64,000 nt of DNA from CS4-C045 sp963844115 (GTDB lineage Bacteria > Planctomycetota > Planctomycetia > Pirellulales > UBA7805), in NCBI GenBank assembly GCA_963844115.1, contig CAWJNN010000010.1, positions 1-64,000 of the forward strand, written 5' to 3'. The position numbers and the translations under genes were made by a program. Position 1 is the stretch's first letter. Each line of letters opens with the position of its first letter. Under the pieces are notes generated by a model. The model worked only from the letters and a program-made list of their open reading frames with translations. It was not told the DNA's origin and ran no database searches. Shown here one piece after another: positions 28,779-38,616 of this stretch.

Positions 28779-31700
28779 CTACAGCGTGGCCGCGGAATCT
28801 ACCTTGCCGGAAAGCTGGGCCTTGCTGGGAAACCGGTCCTGCAGGGGTTGGACGGTCAGCTCTTCCTCGCGTAACGCTTCCATCGCATCGACGACCGCTT
28901 GCGCGGCTTGAATCGTTGTGACGCAGGGGACGCCACCCGAGACACACGCGGCGCGAATGCGGCCTTCATCGGTCCGAGCACCTTTGCCGCGGGGCGTGTT
29001 CAGAATCAGCTGCACGTCTTCGTTGGCCAGGTAATCCAATAAGTTAGGATGACCTTCTTGCAGCTTTTGCACTACTTCAACGTCGATCCCCGCGTCGCGA
29101 ATGCTTTGCGCGGTGCCGACCGTGGCAATCAAACCGTAACCCATTTCCGCCAGGCGGCCGGCCAGCGTGACGGCCGTGCTCTTATACCGCGTGGTGACGC
29201 TCAGAAATATCTTGCCGCTACGTGGCAAGTCGATCCCGGCTGCCAGCTGGCTTTTTGCAAAGGCAATCGGGAATCGTCGACTGATGCCCATCACCTCGCC
29301 CGTGCTCTTCATCTCCGGACCCAAGACAATGTCGACGCCGGCGAATTTGGCGAAAGGGAACACGCTTTCCTTAATTGAAACATGCGACGGAATCGGGTCT
29401 GAGTCGTAGCCCAGTTTGGATAACGTAATGGGCTCGTCCAATATCTGGCCGGCCATGATCTTGGCGGCCACGGCCGCCACAGGCATTCCGGTCGCCTTCG
29501 CGACAAACGGAACGGTCCGGCTCGCCCGCGGGTTCGCTTCCAGTACATAGACGTTTTGCTGGCCGTTCTCCGTCTTCACCGCAAACTGCACATTCATCAG
29601 GCCTCGCACATTAAGCTGTCGCGCCATCGCGCAGGTCGCCTCGCGAATCTCAGCCTTGACTTCATCGGAAAGGCTATACGGCGGGATTGAGCAGGCCGAA
29701 TCACCCGAATGCACACCGGCTTCTTCGATGTGCTCCATGATCCCCGCCAACACGACGTTCTCGCCATCATAGATACAGTCGACGTCCACTTCGATGGCAT
29801 CTTCCAGGAAGCGGTCAATCAAAACCGGCTGGCCCTGCGCGACCACAAACGCGGCTTTGATGTACTGTTCCAACTGGCTCTGGTCGTAGCACAGTTCCAT
29901 CGCGCGCCCGCCCAAGACGAAACTGGGACGAACCAGCACGGGATAGCCGATTTTGTCCGCTTCGGCGCGGGCCTCGGCGATCGTTACGAGCGATACCGTT
30001 GGCGGGCTGTTTCAGACCCAATCGTGAGAGCAGTCCCTGGAACTTCTCGCGATCCTCTGCCGCTTCGATCGTATCCACGCTGGTTCCGATGATAGGAACA
30101 CCTTCATTCGCCAGCGCCCGGGCCAGGTTCAGGGGTGTCTGGCCACCGAACTGTACGATCACTCCGTCCGGTTGCATCCGGTCGCAGATGTTCAGCACAT
30201 CTTCGGCTGTCAACGGCTCGAAGAACAACAGATCGCTCGTATCGTAGTCGGTACTGACTGTTTCCGGATTCGAGTTGACCATGATCGACTCGATTCCCAG
30301 TTCGCGCAACGCGAAACTTGCGTGGCAGCAGCAGTAATCGAATTCGATACCTTGCCCGATCCGATTCGGACCACCGCCCAAGATCATGATCCGCTTTTTG
30401 TCGCTCTTCGGCGGAGTCTCATCTTCCTGTTCGTAGGTTGAATAGTAGTAAGGCGTGTACGCTTCGAATTCGGCCGCGCAGGTATCAACGGATTTGAAGG
30501 TGGCAAGCACGCCTAGCTGTTTGCGAAACGCCCGCATTTCTTGTTCTGTCGAATGCCAGATCGTCGCCAGTTGGCGGTCAGAAAAACCAGCTTGTTTGGC
30601 CTTCAACATCACGGCGGCATCGACCGCTTGCAGGCCGCCGGGAAGATCTCTTAAGTCGTCCTCCAGTTCGCACAATTCTTGCAACTGATCCAGGAACCAG
30701 GGATCGATGCTGGTCAGCTGGTAAATTTCGTCGATCGTCATGCCGATCTTGATCGCATACCGCAGGTACCAGATACGGTCCTCATTGGGAGTTGCCAGCT
30801 TGGCACGGATTTCTCGAGCGACTGGGCTGATCGTCGGTCCCCCAGCGATCCTTTGAATCGCACCCCAAACCAAATCGGCCGACTTCCAGTCCGCGCAAGC
30901 GCTTTCTGCAACGATTCCTTGAACGTGCGACCGATCGCCATCGTTTCGCCAACGCTCTTCATCTGTGTCGTCAGCGTCGAATCGGCTTCGGGGAATTTTT
31001 CGAAAGCGAACCGCGGAATTTTCGTGACGACATAGTCGATCGTCGGTTCGAAACAGGCCATCGTCTCCCGCGTGATGTCGTTGGGCAGCTCGTGCAGCCG
31101 ATATCCGACGGCCAGTTTGGCGGCAATCTTCGCGATCGGAAAACCGGTCGCCTTGGAGGCCAGCGCACTGGAGCGGCTGACGCGCGGGTTCATTTCAATC
31201 ACGATCATCCGGCCGTTCTTGGGATTGATCGCGAACTGAATGTTCGATCCACCCGTTTCGACGCCGATCTCGCGAATCACGGCCAGCGAGGCATCCCGCA
31301 TCCGCTGGTATTCTTTGTCGGTCAGCGTCTGGGCCGGCGCGACGGTGATCGAGTCGCCCGTGTGGACGCCCATCGGATCGAAGTTCTCGATGGCGCAGAT
31401 GATCACGACGTTGTCATCCACGTCGCGCATCACCTCCATCTCGTATTCTTTCCAGCCGATGATCGATTCTTCGATCAGGACTTCCCCAATCGGAGAACTG
31501 TCCAGTCCGATCCGCACCAGCCGGTCAAAGTCATCCCGGTTGTACGCGATGCTCGACCCCGAACCGCCCAGTGTAAAACTGGGACGCACCACGCACGGGA
31601 GACCGATTTCCTGAAGGAAGTCTCGCGCCGTCTTCGACATCCCGAACCGATTTCCCATGGCAGACCATCAACCCGATCTTCTTCATGGCTGCCTTGAATT

Positions 31701-32091
31701 GATCGCGCTCTTCCGCCTTGGCAATCACATCGGCGTCGGCGCCGATCATCTCAACGCCGTACTGTTCCAGGACCCCATGACGATCCAGTTCCATCGCCAG
31801 GTTCAGGCCGGTCTGACCGCCCAGGGTAGGCAAGATGGCGTCAGGACGCTCCTGTTCGATGATCTTGGCAATGACCTCCCACGTCAGCGGTTCGATGTAG
31901 GTCCGATCCGCCGTATCGGGATCGGTCATGATCGTGGCCGGATTCGAATTCACCAGGATGACTTCATAGCCCTCTTCACGAAGGGCCTTGCACGCTTGTG
32001 TGCCCGAATAGTCGAACTCACAGGCCTGGCCAATGACGATCGGTCCTGAACCGATGATCAAAATGCGCTGAATATCCTCGCGACGCGGCAC
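28779..32091 (-). CDS. carB: Carbamoyl-phosphate synthase large subunit (about four indels)
   Basis: Four overlapping frame segments, read 32091 to 28779, together give a full-length CarB of about 1100 residues. The first ATP-grasp half has ILIIGSGPIVIGQACEFDYS and IEMNPRVSRSSALASKATG. The oligomerisation region is DEIYQLTSIDPWFLDQL. The second half has IMILGGGPNRIGQGIEFDYC and VLEANPRASRTVPFVAKATG. The MGS-like regulatory domain at the end has GYGLIATVGTAQSIRDAGID. Shifts lie near 31627, 30893, 30835 and 29990. The family assembles carbamoyl phosphate for arginine and pyrimidines; the small subunit is not here. All motifs survive, so sequencing error is more likely than decay. It is divergent from argH. 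Confidence 0.92.
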
Positions 32092-32786
32092 GGTACAAAA
32101 ATCCCCGTTTCAAGGGTCCTGTGGGTGCTGGCCAACTTAGCCAGGTGGGAGGGAAAATCTAAAATCTCTCAAGCTTATCACGGCCCGGTCAGCGTCCGCA
32201 ACCAGCTGAAATACGCGGCGAATAGAGTTTCCGCCGGCGAATTGTCACAACCAACATCGCGACAGGGTCAACAACAGCGTCAACAACAGCGTCACGGGGT
32301 CAACCCGTCGCAGGCTCAACCGGTTGCAGCGTAAACCGATTGACCGGAGCAAGGGGGCGAGCGCGTCCCCTGAAAGCTTGGCTCCGCGAATCGGTCGTGG
32401 GATCGCCGTTAGGCGGTACAGCGATCGTCTTCGGTAACCCAGGCCGGGGGGCCTGGCCCAACGAATCGCGGGTGCGATCTTCGCCGCGAGCTGCGGAATG
32501 GAATCGCTTTGCGAATGAAAGACAAGTGCTCGTTACCGCCTGAGGGCGATACCACGAACCGACTTTCATTCTATTTGACTTATGTCAGTTCCGCCAACTT
32601 TGGGCTCGTTTGCTGCCAAATTTGTTTGCTAGCAGGCCGCAGAAACGTCAGAGACACTACATCCCGACCCCAGTGACACGCTGGGATGGGCCGAAACCAC
32701 TGCGTTCGTTGACACTTTGACGTAACCCTTTTAATATAAATATCTTGGCACGTTTTTTGGCTCGTGATAATCCCAGAGGTCCCACC
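32092..32786. other. Long divergent intergenic region with predicted structure
   Basis: These 695 bp separate carB and argH. At 32265-32295 CAACAGCGTCAA-type units are tandem. At 32348-32386 GAGCAAGGGGG...CTTGGCTC can fold as a stem containing an inner AGGGG/CCCCT hairpin, and CCAGGCC-GGGG-GGCCTGG is a strong 7-bp hairpin at about 32430-32447. A minus-strand open frame (32569-32300) overlaps this but has no recognisable domain. A structured RNA or leader is possible; I could not match a known riboswitch. Confidence 0.4.
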
Positions 32787-34181
32787 GTGGCGACCCCATC
32801 TCGAAGCGGCGTATTCGACGGCACTGCAGATCCGCTTCTGGAGCGGTTTGCCCAGAGTATTAGCGTCGATCAACGCCTTTTCGTTTACGACATTGAGGGA
32901 TCTATCGTTCACGCGGAGATGTTGGCCAGTGTTGGCCTGATTAGTGACGAGGAATGCCAACAGATTAAGCAGGGCCTGGTCCAGATACGCCAAGAAATTG
33001 AGCAGGGACTATTCGAGTTCTCTGCAGCGCTGGAAGACATCCACATGCATGTCGAGAACGCCCTGATCGAGCGGTTGGGTGATGTGGGCCGTCGTCTGCA
33101 CACGGCTCGCAGCCGAAACGATCAGGTTTCCACCGACCTGCGAATGTGGGTTCGCGACGCCATCGACAAGATTGATCAAAGAATTGAGGCTCTTCAGAAA
33201 GCCTTTCATCGCCGCGCCGAAAACGACCGGCACGTCATTCTGCCAGCCTACACTCACCTGCAGCGGGCCCAACCGGTCCTGGCCTCCCACTACTGGCTGG
33301 CCTATTGCGAAAAACTTGATCGCGATCGTCAGCGCCTGGCAGGCGCGGCGCAGGGCGAATGTATTGACCTTAGGGACCGGTGCGGCGGCGGGTACCTCGT
33401 TGCCGATCGATCGAGAGTACGTCCGCGCGCGACTTGGTTTTGATTCGCTGGCTGCGAACAGCCTGGATGCTTCCGGAGATCGCGACTTTGTTTTGGACTT
33501 CGCCTTCGCACTGGCCGTGACGGCTGGTCATTTGAGCGGATGGGCGGAAGAGTGGATCCTGTGGTCCACGCAAGAATTCGGTTTCATCCGTCTACCGGAA
33601 CACTTCTGTACCTGTTCGTCCATGATGCCACAGAAGATGAACCCCGACGTTCTGGAATTGATCCGTGGTCGAGCGGCACGTGTTACCGGAAATGTGACCA
33701 GCCTGTTGGTTTTGGTCCAAGGACTGCCGCTCGCCTACAACCGCGATCTTCAAGAGGACAAGCAACCGTTGTTCGATTCGTTCGACACGGTCGAAGCGTG
33801 CCTTGAAATTGCCGAACCGATTGTATCCCAGAGCGAACTGGATACGGATGCGATCAACAGTCGACTTGAAGCGGGCTACTTGGATGCCACAACCTTGATG
33901 GAACACTTCATTCAAAAAAGCCTGCCGCAACGAACCGCACACCACGCGGTGGGGACACTGGTCCGCAAAGCGATTGCAGCCAACATCGCGTTGCGTGATT
34001 TGCCGCTGGAGGACTTTCAAGCGGTTTACCCTGACGTTGATCGGTCGGTTTACGACGTACTAGGTACGGCGCCGCCATCAGCGCGTTTGAAAGCTATGGT
34101 TCGACGTCGCCCGATCAGGTCGATCATCAGATTCAGCAGTGGGCAGAAAGGCTGAACGTTTCAAATTCCGAGTTACCCTGA
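32787..34181 (+). CDS. argH: Argininosuccinate lyase (two frameshifts)
   Basis: The protein, about 464 residues, has HMHVENALIERLGDVGRRLH, TARSRNDQVSTDLRMW, LPAYTHLQRAQPV, then in the second frame ANVLTLGTGAAAGTSLPIDR and the signature CSSMMPQKMNPDVLELIRGR. It makes arginine and fumarate from argininosuccinate. A shift near 33343 interrupts DRQRLAG-ARRRAN. Another near 34069 turns LGTAAAISAFESYGS into LGTAPPSARL; the restored frame ends at 34181 (ERLNVSNSELP). I chose the GTG at 32787 (VATPSRSGVFDG) because CAGAGGT lies at SD distance; 32745 would add 14 residues. Confidence 0.9.
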
Positions 34182-34205
34182 ACTGGCTTTCGAAAAAACA
34201 AACCC

Positions 34206-36545
34206 ATGATGAACATCTCAGAATCTTCGGCGAAGAAATTGACTCCGGCACAGAACGTTCCGTTGTCTGGAGACTGGCGGCCATCCAACCATGTATTTTG
34301 GCTAGCTTGCACGGCACTGCTGATCGGTATGGTTCTGGTCGCCAACTCCCGACCGGTCGGCGCCCAGCCGGCGGAAGACGAGATCACCGCGGACGATGCG
34401 GAGGCCGCAGCAGCACCAGGGAAAGACGACGACCCGCTGGGCTTACGGGTTGAACGGCCGATCGTCGCGGCCATTCGCGAAGCAGATCCACAGGATCCGG
34501 CGAAATTAATCATCGCGATTGACCAGTTGCTTGAGCTAGGCGAGCAGACATTGGCCGAAGAATATGCCAATCGATTGGTTGGCTTGAATCTGAATGATCA
34601 GGCGCTGGTGGATACGGGCCTGAAAGTCGGACCGGTTCCTCTGCTGCGTCTTTCAACCGGCAGAGCCTTGACGGCAGAATCCCGTCAGCTGATGCGACGT
34701 ATGCTGGATGCCGTGCGGGAGTTTCGCCGCGATGCAAATCGACTGGCCGAGCTGGCCGATCAAGCCGCACAATCGAGCGGCAGTGTGCGTCGGCATGCTA
34801 TTGCCGATCTGCGCGCTGCGGGACCGACCAGTGTCCAGCCGTTGATCCGCCTGCTGGCGAAACGCGACAAGCCCCAGACTCACGTCTACCTGCGGGACGC
34901 CTTGGCACAGCTGGGCGAACAGGCGATCGATCCGCTGCTGGCTGTTTTGCAATCGAAGGACGACCACTTACAGCAGCAGGTACTATTAACGTTGGCTCGA
35001 ATGCGGGCAGGACCGGCGATCTACGACGTCATGTGCCGTGTCGCGATGCCCGCCGGATCCGCCGGCTACCGCGACGCGGCAAATCGAGCGGCCATTGCCT
35101 TGCTGGACCGGATCCCGACAACGCACAGCGTGAAGCACAGCGTTTACCGAGTGGTTCATGACTACCTCACGGGCCAGCGAACGCTACCGGCAGACATCGA
35201 CGACAATTCAGTCGTTTGGTACTGGCAAGACGACAAGCACGAATTGATTCGGCTATCGGTTCCCAGGCACCACGCGGCGGCTGCTACCGCGGTTCGTCTG
35301 GCGGGGCAACTTTACGATGTCGACCGCAACGACACACGCCTGGCGCGCCTGTCGGCCCTCGCGCAGTTGAACTGGACCAAGTTGCACAAAGGATTGGACC
35401 AGGGGCTGCACCAACCGACGGCGAATCGAGTGCAACGCCTCGCGCGTGATGATTCGGCCGAATTCATCGAAGACGTGTTAGCGCTGGCGCTACGACGCAA
35501 GATCACACCCGCTGCGATCGGGGCCGTCGAAATGATAGCGGCGGAAGCCAACAAGGCCGCAAACGGCATCCCCGCCTTATTGAACCACAGCGGTCCATCG
35601 CCAACACCTCTGGCGCAGTGCCTGTCGCATCCCGATCGCCGGCTGCGGTTCGCCGCGCTGGAAGCGGCAATTGCCGCTCGACCGGAAACGTTATTCGCCG
35701 GCGCTAGCGGCATACCATCCGGTTTGAAGTTCTTTCTCAATACGGGCCGCCTGCCACGGGCGATTATCGCTGACCCTCGACCCGCGCGTGCCCAGTTGTT
35801 GAGCGCCTTGCTGACGGAAATCGGCTGGGAGTCCGATATATTTTACACCGGCCAGGCCATGGCGTGCGCCGCCGCCCGGCGCGCCGACTACGCCGTTGCT
35901 TTTGTCGCGCTGACGGTCGATCATCATGACTCCTGCGAAACGCTGGCCACCCTACACGATGACGTACGGACCGCGGACTTGCCGGTCGGCCTGATCATCG
36001 AGGCCCATGACCGTCCAATCGCGGAACGCGTGACCGATCGATTCGCGCTAACCGAAGCTTTTCTGGTACCACGCGATGCCCTTACCGCTCAGGAGCGACT
36101 TACCCGGTTAGTGATCCTGGCCGGGGATCGATTTGTACCGCACGAACGGCGAGTGAAAAACGCTGCCCGAGCCGCCGAACTGTTCGTCACCCTCAGCGAC
36201 CGTCAAGCGGGATTGTTTGAATGGTCGGGCCTCGAAGAAATTCTTGAACTCAGCTTGTACAACCCATCGTTTTCCGAGCCGGTCGCCAGGGCGCTTGGAA
36301 ATTTGCGATCGCCCGCCGCGCAACGCGCCTTGGCCAACGCTGCGACCGCGGTGACGGCGCCGATCGCGCTGCGGCGGCACGCCGCAGCGGCATTTGCCAC
36401 CAACGTCCAAAAGCATGGCATCGGCCTGACCATTGTGGAAATACAACGCCTCGCCAAGTTTTACGACCAGCAGGCAGACACCGGGCCCGAGACCGAAGAA
36501 GTCATGTGGTCCCTGCTGGATACGCTGCAAAGCGTCACAAAATGA
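34206..36545 (+). CDS. Membrane-anchored HEAT-repeat protein with degenerate receiver domain
   Basis: This 779-residue protein has one N-terminal hydrophobic segment (residues about 29-46, HVFWLACTALLIGMVLV), which may be an anchor or signal peptide. HEAT-like repeats follow over about 185-330 (SSGSVRRHAIADLRAAGPTS, RDALAQLGEQAIDPLLAVLQ). Residues about 517-635 look like a CheY-type receiver (RAIIADPRPARAQLLSALL, then ADYAVAFVALTV, ADLPVGLIIEA, EAFLVPRD). The phospho-acceptor aspartate and the conserved Thr/Lys are replaced, so it should not be phosphorylated. The tail has more helical repeats. Its stop overlaps the start of the sigma-54 activator by ATGA. Fold assignment is by pattern only. 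Confidence 0.65.
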   Translation: MMNISESSAKKLTPAQNVPLSGDWRPSNHVFWLACTALLIGMVLVANSRPVGAQPAEDEITADDAEAAAAPGKDDDPLGLRVERPIVAAIREADPQDPAKLIIAIDQLLELGEQTLAEEYANRLVGLNLNDQALVDTGLKVGPVPLLRLSTGRALTAESRQLMRRMLDAVREFRRDANRLAELADQAAQSSGSVRRHAIADLRAAGPTSVQPLIRLLAKRDKPQTHVYLRDALAQLGEQAIDPLLAVLQSKDDHLQQQVLLTLARMRAGPAIYDVMCRVAMPAGSAGYRDAANRAAIALLDRIPTTHSVKHSVYRVVHDYLTGQRTLPADIDDNSVVWYWQDDKHELIRLSVPRHHAAAATAVRLAGQLYDVDRNDTRLARLSALAQLNWTKLHKGLDQGLHQPTANRVQRLARDDSAEFIEDVLALALRRKITPAAIGAVEMIAAEANKAANGIPALLNHSGPSPTPLAQCLSHPDRRLRFAALEAAIAARPETLFAGASGIPSGLKFFLNTGRLPRAIIADPRPARAQLLSALLTEIGWESDIFYTGQAMACAAARRADYAVAFVALTVDHHDSCETLATLHDDVRTADLPVGLIIEAHDRPIAERVTDRFALTEAFLVPRDALTAQERLTRLVILAGDRFVPHERRVKNAARAAELFVTLSDRQAGLFEWSGLEEILELSLYNPSFSEPVARALGNLRSPAAQRALANAATAVTAPIALRRHAAAAFATNVQKHGIGLTIVEIQRLAKFYDQQADTGPETEEVMWSLLDTLQSVTK

Positions 36546-37591
36546 CCCCGCCCTCCGATATCCATTCCGACGTCTTGCCGCCGCTGCCGGATCTGATCGG
36601 TCGGGGCGTCGCCATGCAGGAAGTTTATCGCATCACGAAGAAAGTGGCGAGAACAAACGCGTCGGTCTTGCTGCTGGGTGAAACGGGGACTGGCAAGGAA
36701 CTGATTGCCAAAGCGGTCCATCACCTGAGCCATCGCCGCAACGGTCCGTTTGTGCGTGTCAACTGCGGCGCGCTGTCCGAAAGCCTGCTGGAAAGCGAGC
36801 TCTTTGGCCACGTCCGTGGCGCGTTCACCGGCGCGGTAGGGAACCGGGCTGGACGTTTCGAAGCGGCACATACCGGGACGATATTTCTGGACGAAATTAA
36901 TTCCACCTCTCCCAAACTACAAGTCAAGCTGTTACGAGTTCTGCAAGAACGCGAATTCGAACGGGTCGGTGATACAGATACGATCCGCGTCGACACACGT
37001 GTCATTGCGGCTTCCAACCGAGACCTGATCCGCGAAATTGAATCGGACCGATTCCGGGAAGATCTCTTTTATCGCTTGAATGTTGTCCCAATCCGCATCC
37101 CCCCCCTGCGCGAACGACGCGAAGACATTTCAGAACTCGTCAGTCATTTCCTCAATCATTACAACGAACTGAATGACCGATTCGTGGTTCACATCCATTC
37201 CGACGCAATGCAACTCCTGCAGGAGTACCGCTGGCCCGGCAACGTGCGTGAACTGCAAAACTATTTAGAACGAGCGGTCGTTCTGGCGGACGGTGACGAA
37301 CTGACTCCGGACCTGTTGCCCGACGACTTACATTCGTCCGAAGGTCCTCCGCGTCAGGGTCGTCGCGCCGACCTGGAATCGTTGGCGTGCGAATTGGTGC
37401 AGGAAGGTCTGGCGAGCGCGGGCGCTAACGACGACAATCTTCACGCACGGATCGTGAACCGTATCGAACGGGAATTGATCGCTCAAGTGATGGCTGGCTG
37501 TGATAACATCCAAGTAAAGGCAGCCAACAAGTTGGGTATTAACCGAAATACGTTGCACAAGAAGTTGAAGGAATATTCGCTCGAAAAGTAG
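36542..37591 (+). CDS. Sigma-54-dependent activator without receiver domain
   Basis: This 349-residue bEBP goes almost directly into the AAA+ domain: LLLGETGTGKELIAKAVHHL (Walker A), VRGAFTGAVGNR (the sigma-54 contact GAFTGA), IFLDEIN (Walker B), FREDLFYRLNVVPIRIPPLR and WPGNVRELQNYLERA. It ends with a Fis-type HTH (KAANKLGINRNTLHKKLKEY). It is expected to remodel sigma-54 RNA polymerase. No receiver or GAF sensor precedes it; the ATG at 36542 overlaps the HEAT/pseudo-receiver stop (ATGA). That coupling implies equal expression with the upstream protein, which may control it. Confidence 0.9.
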   Translation: MTPPSDIHSDVLPPLPDLIGRGVAMQEVYRITKKVARTNASVLLLGETGTGKELIAKAVHHLSHRRNGPFVRVNCGALSESLLESELFGHVRGAFTGAVGNRAGRFEAAHTGTIFLDEINSTSPKLQVKLLRVLQEREFERVGDTDTIRVDTRVIAASNRDLIREIESDRFREDLFYRLNVVPIRIPPLRERREDISELVSHFLNHYNELNDRFVVHIHSDAMQLLQEYRWPGNVRELQNYLERAVVLADGDELTPDLLPDDLHSSEGPPRQGRRADLESLACELVQEGLASAGANDDNLHARIVNRIERELIAQVMAGCDNIQVKAANKLGINRNTLHKKLKEYSLEK

Positions 37592-37671
37592 GGAACGCCG
37601 AACATCGAACGTCCAACGTTCAGACATCGAAAGTTTGTTAACGCCACGCGAACTCGACTCTTGACTCGCCC

Positions 37672-38616
37672 ATGACTGGAATCTCCGTTACCTGTTTTGC
37701 TGCCAGTTACGCGGTGGCGTTGGCACTGGAAGTGTCGAGGCTGTTTTTCCGCAGCGGAGTGCGGGGTGCGCTGATGCTGGGTTTTGCCGGCGCGGGGCTG
37801 GTCGCTCATACGATTTTCCTCGGCCTTCGATTCGCGAGTTATGAAAGCGGCCCCGTTTCCGGATGGTTTGATTGGTTTCTGTTGGCTGCCTGGCTTCTGA
37901 CCGCGACGTATATCTACCTGACCTATTACCACCCCCAGAATCCGATCGGTCTGTTCGTCCTGCCATTGGTCTTGATCCTGATTGCGGTTGGTTACGGGTT
38001 TCGTTCGGATACGACCTTCGCCGGCGGTGTGAGAGTGTGGGGACTGATCCATGGAATCTCGCTTCTGTTAGGCCTGGTCGTCGTGTTGATTGGTTTTGTC
38101 GCCGGTCTGATGTACCTGATCGAGGCTGCACGTCTGAAACAGAAACGCCCACCCGGTCGTCGCTTTCGGCTGCCGAGCCTGGAGTGGGCCGAAAAAGTGA
38201 ACGGCCGCACGATCGTTTTTTCGACAATCCTGCTGGGTCTGGGCGTCCTTTCCGGCCTGGCCATGAACGCCTTGAACCACCGGCAAGGGGATACCTCCCT
38301 ACCCTGGACGGATCCGGTGGTGATGAGCAGCAGCTTGCTATTGGCCTGGTTGATCGCGTCGACCGTCTTTAATTTCACCTACCGACCGGCGCGGCAAGGC
38401 CGGAAAGTGGTCTACTTGACGCTGGCCAGCATGGTCTTTTTGCTTTTGGCGCTGAGTATGATCCTGTTCGCTCCTTCCCAACATCCAACGCAGCGGGCCA
38501 CGGGGGCACACGATGCGAAGGCATTCTCTGGCACGGTCCCTGTTCGCACGCGCGAACCAGTGACGGACCAATGCGCCCAGACAATCACTCCCGCGTGGCG
38601 AGGTCTACCGGGATGA
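37672..38616 (+). CDS. CcsA/HemX-like cytochrome c assembly membrane protein
   Basis: The 314-residue protein has about eight hydrophobic segments, including WFDWFLLAAWLLTATYIYLT, FVLPLVLILIAVGYGF and VWGLIHGISLLLGLVVVLIG. HEAWGLxxG-type histidines (VWGLIHG) are those of the CcsA/CcmF/HemX family, which handles haem at the membrane for cytochrome c maturation or stabilises glutamyl-tRNA reductase. Its stop overlaps the hemA start by ATGA, supporting a HemX-like role in haem synthesis control. The last 40 residues are hydrophilic and not typical of the family. Confidence 0.75.
   Translation: MTGISVTCFAASYAVALALEVSRLFFRSGVRGALMLGFAGAGLVAHTIFLGLRFASYESGPVSGWFDWFLLAAWLLTATYIYLTYYHPQNPIGLFVLPLVLILIAVGYGFRSDTTFAGGVRVWGLIHGISLLLGLVVVLIGFVAGLMYLIEAARLKQKRPPGRRFRLPSLEWAEKVNGRTIVFSTILLGLGVLSGLAMNALNHRQGDTSLPWTDPVVMSSSLLLAWLIASTVFNFTYRPARQGRKVVYLTLASMVFLLLALSMILFAPSQHPTQRATGAHDAKAFSGTVPVRTREPVTDQCAQTITPAWRGLPG

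Noticed and set aside
32300..32569. 89-codon minus-strand frame upstream of argH
   Set aside because: No recognisable domain and it overlaps strong hairpins; kept only as part of the intergenic description.
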